A DNA stretch of 28,005 nucleotides from Deltaproteobacteria bacterium. GTDB taxonomy: Bacteria; Myxococcota_A; UBA9042; DTJE01. The DNA lies in the NCBI GenBank assembly GCA_016784945.1, contig JADHTP010000011.1:1-28005 (forward strand), read 5' to 3'. The translations under genes and the position numbers were made by a program. The notes under the pieces were generated by a model, which did no database searches, was not told the DNA's origin, and saw nothing but the letters and a program-made list of their open reading frames with translations. This document shows, one piece after another, positions 1 through 7,088 of this stretch. How positions within the stretch are numbered: position 1 is the stretch's first letter; every line of letters begins with the position of its first letter.

Positions 1-215
1 AGGGAATCCCTGGAGCCCCAGAAGCCGCCCAGGCCCATGCGGAGCGTTTTCGGGGTCAGGTCACCCGCGGGGCATTCCTGTGGCGTGCCGGAGGTCTGGA
101 TGGTACGGACTCCGCGCTCGTTCTGCGCGGTCAGGTTCCGACAGGCGGGTATCCACAGGAGCGCGGCCAGCAGCCACGCCGCGAATACAGGGCATCGCTG
201 TCGAGAAACTGGCAA
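1..215 (-). CDS. Putative lipoprotein, N-terminal part only
   Basis: A leftward reading frame begins at a TTG codon (213-215), 10 bases after an AAGGA ribosome-binding site, and runs off the window after 71 codons. An in-frame stop lies just upstream, so no ATG start is possible and the TTG is the only reasonable choice. The peptide opens with a short basic stretch, then a hydrophobic segment (FAAWLLAALLWIP), then a lipobox-like IPAC with Cys at residue 25. This fits a lipoprotein signal peptide for outer- or inner-membrane anchoring. The mature part seen is short and carries one more Cys. No family is recognised. Proline before the lipobox Ala is unusual. The gene is truncated by the window edge, and the call rests on the signal peptide and codon pattern. 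Confidence 0.45.
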   Translation of the reverse strand, partial: MPVSRQRCPVFAAWLLAALLWIPACRNLTAQNERGVRTIQTSGTPQECPAGDLTPKTLRMGLGGFWGSRDS

Positions 216-325
216 GACGGACTCATCCTTCTACCGGCGGCAGGCCGGACAGCATCCACTGCTCTCTAGTCAGACCATCGGCGGTGCATCTTGTTCGGTT
301 TACCCCAGCCAAGGCGGAAAAACAA

Positions 326-759
326 TTATACCCCGGAAAGGGACGAAACCGCCAGCAGCAGACAAGCCGTGATGGTCCGTCCCAGCAGGAAACTCCCCAC
401 GGCGAAGTTCAGGCTGAAGATGGCCACCACGCCCACGGACTCGATGGCCAGGGACACGCCGAAATAGAACTACTTGAAGAATCTCAGCCCGCCGCTTCGG
501 GACCCGAATAGCGTTTTTCGATGAGTTCGGCGTCGGTGACCACGTCGGCCCGCGACCAGAGGCGGGCGAACAGGAAGGCTGCCAGCAGGGCGCTGATGGC
601 GTTGCTCCAGAAGAACCAGACGCCGGCCACACCCTGTTCCGCCACGTACTGGGTGATGGCCTCCTGTGGGGTGTCGATGGAAAAGTTGGTGGCGGCCACC
701 AGGGATACGGCCAGGTAGGTGGCGATGACGGTGTAGTCCAGGGTCGAGAGGACACCCAT
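326..759 (-). pseudogene. Degraded sodium:solute symporter (SSS family) remnant
   Basis: A good ribosome site (GGAGGGG) precedes an ATG at 759, and the first codons give a transmembrane start typical of SSS symporters. The frame then jumps to the segment around FSIDTP and on through a hydrophobic stretch to LWSRADVVTDAELIEKRYSG, which matches the TM2-TM3 region of one SSS subgroup. Roughly 40-50 residues usually lying between TM1 and FSIDTP are missing. After RYSGPEAA the frame shifts: the continuation LRFFK appears in another frame, is interrupted by an in-frame TAG, then resumes with FYFGVSLAIESVGVVAIF and ends at a TAA near LSSLSG-like sequence. The remaining two thirds of a ~500-600-residue transporter are absent. 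It follows the GMC oxidoreductase gene by a few bases, so it was probably the second gene of that operon. A short functional membrane peptide is the less likely alternative. Confidence 0.6.
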
Positions 760-767
760 ATCCCCTC

Positions 768-2681
768 CTACCCGTTGATTCGATCATGGATACGGTCCGC
801 CATGCGCATGGCCACCGCCGAAATGGTCACCATGGGATTGACGCCGAGGGCGGGCGGAATGGCGGCGCCGTCGCAGATGAACACGTTGCCGAGGTCATGA
901 AGCTCACCCTCTGGGGTGCACACGTGACGGGTGGGGTCGGAGCCCATGTGACAGCTCCCGAGGGGGTGAAAGGCGGACAGTTCCAGGTCCGACGGACGCA
1001 CGTCCCGTTCGAGGTTGCGGACCAGGTCGTCGAATCCCGCCATGGGCGACCACCCGTGGACGGGCGCCCAGACCTTTCTGGCCCCTGCGGCCAGGTAGAT
1101 GCGGGTGAGGATGGAAAAGGCCCTGACGATTCGTTCGCAGTCCGACGGGACCACGTTGTAGGCGAGCATGGCCTGGCCGTTCATGCCGTTGTGCACCGTG
1201 CCGCGGGAGTCGTCCTCGATCATGAAGCCGCTGACCGCCAGGTGACGATAGTTTTCCATCATGTCCTGGAACTCGGGGCCGATCATGGGATTGAGCACGG
1301 CGCTGGAGTCCAGGGGGGCGAAGGCGCCCTCGATGACGATCCCGTCGGACTCGAACTGGTCCACCATGTAGCCCTGGGGGATGCACTTCCACCCGTCCAC
1401 CACTTCGTCCATGAGAGCGGTCACGCCGTTGGCGGGATGGATGGACACGTTGCGTCCCAGTTGGCCCGAGGAGTTTCCCACCCCGTGCCGGCGCAGGAAG
1501 AGCGGTGTCATGAGGGTGCCCATGGCCAGGACCACCACGCTGGCCCGGATGGTCACGGCGGTCCCCGTTGCCAGGGAGACGCCGCTCACCCCGAGAACCT
1601 GGCCGTCCTTGACCAGGAGGTTGTCCACGCGGACACCGGTGAGGAGTTGGGCGTTGTTGCGCAGGGCCCGCGGCACGAAGCTTACGTCCGTGGACCGCTT
1701 GGCCCCGGTATTGCACCCAAAGGAACAGATGCCCTGTCCGTCGCAGTCCGGGGCGCATCGGTCCAGCGGCCCGTGGCTGTAGCCCAGCTTCTCGGCCCCC
1801 CGGGCCAGGATTTCGCCGGACTTGCCCACGTACTCCATCTTCGCGGTTTCCACCTGGTACTCGGCCTCCACCCGATCGAAGTAGGGGGCCATGGCGGCGT
1901 CGGTGTATTCCGCCAGGCCGTGGAGGTCGCGCCACCGCTTCAGCGTGCGGGAGGGCGTGCGGAAACAGGTGCCCGAATTGATGGTGGTGGTGCCGCCTAC
2001 GCAACATCCCGTGGGGAGGAAGATGGGGGGGTTGCCCAGGGTCATGGCGATGCCGCCCACACCCCGGTACATGAGGGACTGCATCTCGAAGGGGCGACCG
2101 CTGAAGGCGGATCGGCGGTGGTAGTGCCCTTCTTCCACAATGACCACGGTGTCGCCCTTTTCGGCCAGTGCGCAGGCCGCGGCAGCCCCCCCGGCGCCGG
2201 TCCCCACCACCACGACCTCGGTTTCGATTTCCAGGTCCTCGGTCAGGTCGGACCCGGGCGTCACGTTGGCCATCCACCGGGGGGACTCGTCCTGAACGGG
2301 TGGTTTCCTGTATTCCACGCCCAGCATCTCGAACTTGTCCGGATCGTCGTAATAGAAGACCTTCTGGGGCAGGGTGATGTAGCGGAAGGCCGCCCGTCGG
2401 GCCGCATTGCCCTGGGACCATGTCCGCAGATAGTGGAGGCGGTCGGGGGTCTTCAGGGAAGACATGCGCCGGCCGTAACGGGGGATGGACCCCATTTCGA
2501 TGAGCCAGATGATGGTCCTGACGGCCTGTCGTACGGACGCTGGCAGGCTGCCTGCAACCTGTTCCCCACGGAGCACGGCCTCCCGGGTGAACGGCGGGAA
2601 CACGCGTCCCTGCGGGATGATGGCCTGCCCTATCCGGAACAGGATTTCCCTTTCGCCGTGGGTCTGCCAGTACTCGGCCAT
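768..2681 (-). CDS. GMC-family FAD-dependent alcohol oxidoreductase
   Basis: The 637-residue protein has an N-terminal helical region (~10-110) resembling the small subunit 3 domain of gluconate dehydrogenases, then the FAD-binding Rossmann motif VVVGTGAGG at ~157-165. The GMC signature GCCVGGTTTINSG is at ~225-237. The C-terminal catalytic region has HPLGSCHMG (His572) and GVNPMVT (Asn615), the usual His/Asn pair that takes a proton from the alcohol. A Cys cluster, C309-x3-C313-x5-C319-x3-C323, resembles that of long-chain fatty alcohol oxidases. The family oxidises alcohols to aldehydes or ketones with FAD; the substrate here is unknown, with a lipophilic alcohol or sterol being inference. 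No export signal is evident. ATG at 2681 was chosen because the next upstream ATG is out of frame. The downstream partner, a symporter, is a pseudogene. Confidence 0.85.
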   Translation of the reverse strand: MAEYWQTHGEREILFRIGQAIIPQGRVFPPFTREAVLRGEQVAGSLPASVRQAVRTIIWLIEMGSIPRYGRRMSSLKTPDRLHYLRTWSQGNAARRAAFRYITLPQKVFYYDDPDKFEMLGVEYRKPPVQDESPRWMANVTPGSDLTEDLEIETEVVVVGTGAGGAAAACALAEKGDTVVIVEEGHYHRRSAFSGRPFEMQSLMYRGVGGIAMTLGNPPIFLPTGCCVGGTTTINSGTCFRTPSRTLKRWRDLHGLAEYTDAAMAPYFDRVEAEYQVETAKMEYVGKSGEILARGAEKLGYSHGPLDRCAPDCDGQGICSFGCNTGAKRSTDVSFVPRALRNNAQLLTGVRVDNLLVKDGQVLGVSGVSLATGTAVTIRASVVVLAMGTLMTPLFLRRHGVGNSSGQLGRNVSIHPANGVTALMDEVVDGWKCIPQGYMVDQFESDGIVIEGAFAPLDSSAVLNPMIGPEFQDMMENYRHLAVSGFMIEDDSRGTVHNGMNGQAMLAYNVVPSDCERIVRAFSILTRIYLAAGARKVWAPVHGWSPMAGFDDLVRNLERDVRPSDLELSAFHPLGSCHMGSDPTRHVCTPEGELHDLGNVFICDGAAIPPALGVNPMVTISAVAMRMADRIHDRING

Positions 2682-2792
2682 GGTTGCCTGCCCGGCCCTG
2701 AACTCGATGCTGCATTCTAGGAGGTACAGTGGCCGAGGTCCAGAGTGGATGCGTGTTTTCGGTTACCATGGGTGGGACCCTCGGGGGGGGGC

Positions 2793-2972
2793 ATGGCGGG
2801 CAACACGGTTCGAGTTCCCTTCTGCGGGAAAGAGATGGTCCTGGAACTGCCCGACACCTGGGAAGTGACCGCCACGCCGGAACCCCGGCGGACGCCGAAG
2901 CTGGCGGACATCCGGGCGGGGCTCATGGATGCTCCGTCGCCTCCCAAGGAAACTATGGACTATCGACTATGA
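2793..2972 (+). pseudogene. N-terminal remnant of LarA/DUF2088-type nickel-dependent racemase
   Basis: An ATG at 2793, behind a run of nine G, opens about 59 codons that resemble the N-terminus of LarA-like lactate racemases: a VPFCGKEMVLELPDTWEV strand region, then a stretch ending AGLMDAPSPP that corresponds to the family's AL-x-x-PIGSPPL segment. LarA proteins are about 420 residues long; here the frame ends at once with MDYRL and a stop. Those last codons are themselves made of the 7-bp tandem repeat starting at 2952. The break therefore coincides with the repeat, suggesting loss of the rest of the gene by recombination there. A short genuine protein is possible but unlikely, since all active-site and nickel-pincer regions are missing. 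Confidence 0.55.
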
Positions 2973-2995
2973 ACCCTGATCGGTAGACGGTAGAC
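2952..2995. repeat. Heptamer tandem repeats between larA remnant and serA
   Basis: Three consecutive 7-bp units (ACTATGG, ACTATCG, ACTATGA; 2952-2972) are followed, after nine bases, by two identical units GGTAGAC (2982-2995). The first block codes the last codons and stop of the larA remnant; the second block ends five bases before the serA stop codon. Confidence 0.75.
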
Positions 2996-2999
2996 GTTC

Positions 3000-4238
3000 C
3001 TAATACAGTTGCCGGATGCGGATGGTCTGCTCGAGGCCGCTGAGGGCCTCGATCACCTCGGCCGGGGCCTTGGGATCCACGTCCATGACCAGGTAGCCGA
3101 TGCGGTTCCGGGTACGGAGGTACTGACCCTGGATGTTGATGCCCGCCTTGGACAGGATCCCGTTCACCGAGGTCAGCACCCCGGGGACGTTGTGGTGGAT
3201 ATGGAGGATCCGGTTGGGCGCTCCCTGGACCGGCAGGTCCACCTCGGGGAAGTTCACCGCCGACGACGTGGACCCGTTGTTCACGTATCGGACCAGCTTG
3301 TGGGCCACGTCCCTGGCGATGCTGGCCTGGGCCTCCAGCGTCGAGCCCCCTACGTGGGGCGTGAGGATGACGTTGGACATCCCCTGCAGAGGGGACGTGA
3401 ACGGGTGTTTCGGTGAGGCCGGTTCCTTGGGGAACACGTCCACGGCCGCCCCGCCGACGCGGCCCTCTTCGAGTGCCTGGGCCAGGGCATCGATTACCAC
3501 CACGGAGCCCCGGGAGGCATTGATCAGGTAGGAATCGGGCCGCATGTGGGTCAGCGCCTCTGCGTCGATCATGTCCAACGTGGTCTCGTCGGCCGGCACG
3601 TGAAGCGTGGCCACGTCGCAGTTTTCCAGAAGCCCGTGGAGGCCGTCGGCCTTCTTGGCATTTCCCAGGGGCATCACGTCTGCCGTGTCGTGGTAGATCA
3701 CCTGCATGCCCATGCTTTCGGCCAGGACCGAGACCTGGGAACCGATGTGCCCATAACCGATGATGCCCAGGGTCTTGCCGCGCAGTTCGAAGCTTTTTTC
3801 CGCGGTCTTCGGCCAGTCGCCGGCGTGGACGGACGAACTCTTCTGGAAGGTGCGTCGAAGCAACATCACGGCCTCGGCGATCACCATTTCGGCCACGCTT
3901 CGGGTGCTGGCATAGGGGGCATTGAACACCGGTATGCCCAGTTTCGACGCCTCCTCCAGGTCCACCTGATCCGTTCCGATACAGAAACAGCCGACGGCCA
4001 GGAGCCGTCGCGGCGACGCCAGCGCCTCCCGGGTCATCTTGGTTCCCGATCGGATCCCCACCACGTGAGCCGTTTCGAGCATGCGGGCCAGTTCCTCGCC
4101 CAGGGCCTTTTTCGGGTGGAGGTCCACGGAAAACGTCTCCTTCCGGAAGGTTTCCACGGCCAGGGCGTGGATGCCCTCCAGGAGGACGATCTCGATCTTG
4201 CTCTTTGGGAACGATGTCTTCTTGTCTTGCTCTACCAT
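3000..4238 (-). CDS. serA: D-3-phosphoglycerate dehydrogenase with ACT domain
   Basis: This cytoplasmic enzyme oxidises 3-phosphoglycerate to 3-phosphohydroxypyruvate with NAD, the first step of serine synthesis. The 412-residue product matches the shorter E. coli type, about 410 residues. It has a substrate-domain half with VGCFCIGTDQVDL (~82-94) and FNAPYASTRSVAE, the NAD Rossmann loop GIIGYGHIGSQ (~158-168), the NASRG Arg243, Glu272 in FPKEP, His295 in TPHVGGST, and a C-terminal ACT domain (~343-412) with HIHHNVPGVL that in this family binds serine for feedback inhibition. ATG at 4238 aligns with the family's N-terminus. An in-frame TTG 66 bases upstream would add 22 unconserved residues. 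Neither start has a strong ribosome site. It faces away from the unknown gene at 4347. Confidence 0.93.
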   Translation of the reverse strand: MVEQDKKTSFPKSKIEIVLLEGIHALAVETFRKETFSVDLHPKKALGEELARMLETAHVVGIRSGTKMTREALASPRRLLAVGCFCIGTDQVDLEEASKLGIPVFNAPYASTRSVAEMVIAEAVMLLRRTFQKSSSVHAGDWPKTAEKSFELRGKTLGIIGYGHIGSQVSVLAESMGMQVIYHDTADVMPLGNAKKADGLHGLLENCDVATLHVPADETTLDMIDAEALTHMRPDSYLINASRGSVVVIDALAQALEEGRVGGAAVDVFPKEPASPKHPFTSPLQGMSNVILTPHVGGSTLEAQASIARDVAHKLVRYVNNGSTSSAVNFPEVDLPVQGAPNRILHIHHNVPGVLTSVNGILSKAGINIQGQYLRTRNRIGYLVMDVDPKAPAEVIEALSGLEQTIRIRQLY

Positions 4239-4346
4239 AATGGCAGAAAGTAACCCATTTGGATCCGATCGGGCAATGTCTCCGGTTGATCTGATTTGAG
4301 TCAATTGGTAGTCTTCGTCAATCCATTGCCGAAGGACGCCAAGCCC

Positions 4347-4907
4347 ATGTCGCCAAGACTGTCACTGGTCTACTACAGGGCCGGCAGGACCATCGAGGGC
4401 ACGGCCCCGGTCCAGCCCTTGGTTTCGGAATCGCCGGGCGGGGGACTCGGTGCCGTGGACGTCACCCTTCATAGCACGGTCCCGGACTGTCGGGGCCTGG
4501 ATCCCGACGTGCGCCGGGCCGAATGGCTCATCGAGGTGGGCAACCGGGTCAGGGATGGCGCCATGCCCCTGGTCCAGGAAGAAACGGTGGCCACCTTCGG
4601 TCTGAGCGACGAACTGGCCCGCGGGGTCCAGCCCGGTGAGGCCGGACTCGTGGTGTCCGTGTCCGTGAAGGGATTCGATGAGGGCGGGAACGAGAAAGTG
4701 CAGGTGGAGGAGGGGGCAATCATCCGGGAGGCCGGCGTCTACATCGCGGCGGTCCGGGATGGGGAAAGGGCCGGGCGGGAGGACGACATCCAGGACAATC
4801 CCGACCTGTTCACACTGCACGACGGAATACTCCTGTTCAGGGCCGAACCCAGGCACCTGCGCCACCGGCCGTTTCCCTATCTGGTTTTTTCAGCCATTGA
4901 TCATTGA
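4347..4907 (+). CDS. Hypothetical protein, 186 residues
   Basis: No family is recognised. The predicted protein is soluble and acidic, with no signal peptide and no membrane segment. It alternates short beta-like stretches (LSLVYYRAG, GLVVSVSVKGF, AGVYIAAVR, DGILLFRAEP) with charged turns, as a beta-rich ligand-binding or adaptor fold would. ATG at 4347 has GAAGGA about ten bases upstream; an in-frame TTG at 4296 would add 17 residues and overlap the alternative serA start. The last codons and stop lie in a two-unit 7-bp repeat (CATTGAT CATTGAC, 4895-4908). Codon use is GC-rich in the third position like its neighbours, which supports a real gene. It sits 55 bp before the Rrf2-type regulator on the same strand, so it could share its transcript. 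Confidence 0.6.
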   Translation: MSPRLSLVYYRAGRTIEGTAPVQPLVSESPGGGLGAVDVTLHSTVPDCRGLDPDVRRAEWLIEVGNRVRDGAMPLVQEETVATFGLSDELARGVQPGEAGLVVSVSVKGFDEGGNEKVQVEEGAIIREAGVYIAAVRDGERAGREDDIQDNPDLFTLHDGILLFRAEPRHLRHRPFPYLVFSAIDH

Positions 4908-4962
4908 CCGGAGTTGTCCCATTTAGGTAGGTTTCATTTCGGACATCAACAGGAGCCGTGAC

Positions 4963-5406
4963 ATGAGATTGACGCGGGCCGCCGAATACGCACTGAGATC
5001 CTTGAGGTTTCTTTCGTCCAAGGACGAGGAAAGGTGGTTTTCCATACAGGAGATTGCAGCCGACGAGGACGTGCCCACGCAGTTTCTGGCCAAGGTGATG
5101 CAGCGTCTGACCCAGGCGGGTTTCGTCCAGTCGGCCTGTGGCAAGACCGGTGGTTACCGCATGGCCAAGCCGCCAGAGGACGTACACATCGCCGACGTGG
5201 TGCTGGCCATGGAAGGCCCCCTGTCCGTGAACAACTGCCTGCTCTATCCCCAGGAATGCCGCTTCCAGAAGGGCTGCAAGATGCACGATGTCTGGAAGGA
5301 AATGCAGGACGCCATGTTGGCGGTGATGAGCAAGTACTCGCTGGCCGACGTGTCGGAAAGCAAGCCCGGGGCCCCCAAGGGCAAGAGCAAGGGAAAGGCC
5401 GCCTGA
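4963..5406 (+). CDS. Rrf2-family transcriptional regulator, likely Fe-S sensing
   Basis: The 147-residue protein begins MRLTRAAEYALRSLRFL, the standard Rrf2 opening, followed by a winged helix (~25-70) with the recognition region and wing GKTGGYRMAKPPEDV. After the dimerisation helix it has three Cys at 92, 99 and 105, the position where IscR, NsrR and RsrR hold an iron-sulfur cluster. The spacing is C-x6-C-x5-C, one residue longer in the first gap than the C-x5-C-x5-C of IscR/NsrR. A Lys/Gly-rich tail (PKGKSKGKAA) follows. The start has AGGAG seven or eight bases upstream. Rrf2 proteins with this triad usually sense iron-sulfur status, NO or redox. There is no isc/suf operon beside it here, so its targets cannot be named. 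Confidence 0.88.
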   Translation: MRLTRAAEYALRSLRFLSSKDEERWFSIQEIAADEDVPTQFLAKVMQRLTQAGFVQSACGKTGGYRMAKPPEDVHIADVVLAMEGPLSVNNCLLYPQECRFQKGCKMHDVWKEMQDAMLAVMSKYSLADVSESKPGAPKGKSKGKAA

Positions 5407-5419
5407 CCGCAGAACGACG

Positions 5420-5504
5420 ATCGTTAATCGTGTGATCGTCGATCGTTATGGAAGACATCTGTGCTTTATCCGGGACGATCGGCGATCCAGCGATCGACGA
5501 TCAA
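5420..5504. repeat. GATCG-rich heptamer repeats between convergent rrf2-type gene and guaB
   Basis: Two blocks of degenerate 7-bp units fill the convergent gap: ATCGTTA, ATCGTGT, ATCGTCG, ATCGTTA at 5420-5448 (one extra base between units two and three), and CGATCGG, CGATCCA, CGATCGA, CGATCAA at 5476-5504 (one extra base after unit two). GACGATC (5416-5422) and GATCGTC (5434-5440) could pair as a 7-bp stem, so the block may also act as a transcription barrier between the two genes. Confidence 0.75.
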
Positions 5505-5511
5505 CGCCATG

Positions 5512-6969
5512 TCAGCTCACATTGTAGTTCGGTGGCTCTTCGGTGATCTGGACGCCGTGCACGTGGGATTCCCGAAGGCCGGAACCCGATATGCGCACGA
5601 AGTGGGCCTTTTCCGCCAGTTCGCCGAGGTTCGGGGCGCCGCAGTAGCCCATGCCGGCCCGCAGCCCGCCCATGAGCTGGTACACCACCTTGGACAGGGG
5701 ACCCTTGTAGGGAACCCGGCCCTCGATCCCTTCGGGCACCAGCTTTTCCGGGTTCACGTCGTCCTGGAAATAGCGATCCTTCGAGCCCTTGCGCATGGCG
5801 CCAAGGCTGCCCATCCCCCGGTAGACCTTGTAGGTCCTGCCCTGGTAGAAAACCACCTCGCCGGGCGCCTCGTCGGTGCCGGCCAGCAGGTTGCCCAGCA
5901 TGACCACCTGGGCGCCGCAGGCCAGGGCCTTGGCGATGTCGCCCGAATACTTGACCCCACCGTCGGCGATGATGGGGACATCGTCCTTGCGGGCCTCCGC
6001 GAAACACGCCTTGACCGCCGCCACCTGGGGCACGCCCACTCCGGATACCACCCGGGTGGTGCAGATGGATCCGGGTCCGATGCCCACCTTGACCGCGTCC
6101 GCTCCGGCGTCGATGAGTGCCCGGGTCGCCTCGGCGGTGGCCACGTTGCCTGCCACCACGTCGGTTTTCGGGAAACTGGCCTTCAATTCGGCCACGGCGT
6201 CGATGACGCCCTTGGAGTGGCCATGGGCGGAGTCCACCACCAGGAGGTCAGCGCCGGCCTTCACCAGGGCCTCGGCTCGTTCCATGCCGTTAACGCCAAC
6301 ACCCGTTGCAGCGGCCGCCACGAGCCGTCCACGGGAGTCCTTGGCGGCAAAGGGAAACTTGAATTCCTTTTCGATGTCCTTGAAGGTGATCATGGCCTTG
6401 AGCCTGCCTTCTTCGTCCACGATGGGAAGCTTTTCCACCCGGTTGTTCCGAAGCACCGCCACGGCGTCGTCGAAGGACACGCCGTCCTTGCCCGTGATCA
6501 CATCGGTGGTCATGACCTGGGACACCGAACGGTCGAGGTCCGTTTCGAAACGGAGGTCGCGGTGGGTGAGCATCCCCACCAGGAACCCGTCCTTCACCAC
6601 GGGGAGTCCCGAGATGCTGTGCCGGCGCATCATTTCCAGGGCCTCGGTGAGGCGGTGGTCCGGATGCACCGTGACCGGGTTCTCGATCACCTTGCTTTCG
6701 GATTTCTTGACCTTGGCCACCTGCCGCGCCTGTTCCTCGACGGTGAGGTTCTTGTGGATCACGCCCACGCCGCCTTCACGGGCCAGCGCGATGGCGGTCC
6801 GGCTCTCGGTCACCGTGTCCATGGCCGCGGACATCAGGGGGATTTTCAATTTCAGATTGCGGGTGATGCGGGTCTCGAGGTTCACGTCCCTCGGCACGAC
6901 CTCGCTGTACCGGGGTACCAGCAGGACGTCGTCGAATGACAGGGCCGTCGAGATCTCCTTCTGTTCCAT
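5512..6969 (-). CDS. guaB: Inosine-5'-monophosphate dehydrogenase
   Basis: This cytoplasmic enzyme converts IMP to XMP with NAD, the committed step to guanine nucleotides. The 485-residue length is normal for the family. It begins with the TIM-barrel entry LSFDDVLLVPRYSEVVP (~10-26), is interrupted by a CBS pair (~93-210), and resumes with DLLVVDSAHGHS (~241-252), the active-site loop GIGPGSICTTR with nucleophilic Cys303, and the flap region with the YRGMGSLGAM segment. ATG at 6969 has GGAGA about seven bases upstream and matches the family's N-terminus; the longer frame upstream would add 40 unconserved residues. guaA is not adjacent in this window. It is divergent from rarA, and its promoter region is at 7010-7048. 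Confidence 0.96.
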   Translation of the reverse strand: MEQKEISTALSFDDVLLVPRYSEVVPRDVNLETRITRNLKLKIPLMSAAMDTVTESRTAIALAREGGVGVIHKNLTVEEQARQVAKVKKSESKVIENPVTVHPDHRLTEALEMMRRHSISGLPVVKDGFLVGMLTHRDLRFETDLDRSVSQVMTTDVITGKDGVSFDDAVAVLRNNRVEKLPIVDEEGRLKAMITFKDIEKEFKFPFAAKDSRGRLVAAAATGVGVNGMERAEALVKAGADLLVVDSAHGHSKGVIDAVAELKASFPKTDVVAGNVATAEATRALIDAGADAVKVGIGPGSICTTRVVSGVGVPQVAAVKACFAEARKDDVPIIADGGVKYSGDIAKALACGAQVVMLGNLLAGTDEAPGEVVFYQGRTYKVYRGMGSLGAMRKGSKDRYFQDDVNPEKLVPEGIEGRVPYKGPLSKVVYQLMGGLRAGMGYCGAPNLGELAEKAHFVRISGSGLRESHVHGVQITEEPPNYNVS

Positions 6970-7009
6970 TGTCAAGTCTCCAGTTTCGAGACCATGGGAG
7001 AATTGAGGG

Positions 7010-7048
7010 AATGTAATAGAATAGGCGAGCCCTGTAAAGGGACAGGGC
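7010..7048 (-). promoter_or_regulatory. Predicted sigma-70-type promoter of guaB with a dyad at the -35
   Basis: Reading leftward, TTTACA (7033-7038) and TACATT (7010-7015) are 17 bp apart, 41 bp upstream of the guaB start. An inverted repeat GCCCTGT/ACAGGGC (7029-7035 and 7042-7048, 6-bp loop) overlaps the -35 and could be an operator. This was read by eye and is unscored. Confidence 0.4.
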
Positions 7049-7088
7049 ACGGCATTGCGTGCGGCCGGCGACAGTCGGCGGAGAATCA

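Noticed and set aside
786..2720. A 644-codon open frame on the plus strand, antisense to the GMC gene
   Set aside because: It mirrors the GMC gene, is full of His/Gly/Val as antisense frames of GC-rich genes are, and shows no family motif. The minus strand has FAD and HPLGSCHMG motifs.
4239..4304. TTG start for serA at 4304
   Set aside because: The 22 extra residues have no family counterpart and there is no better ribosome site. ATG at 4238 fits the family length.
5461..6939. A 492-codon plus-strand frame opposite guaB
   Set aside because: Antisense shadow of guaB caused by high third-position GC. Composition is unlike a protein and there is no ribosome site.
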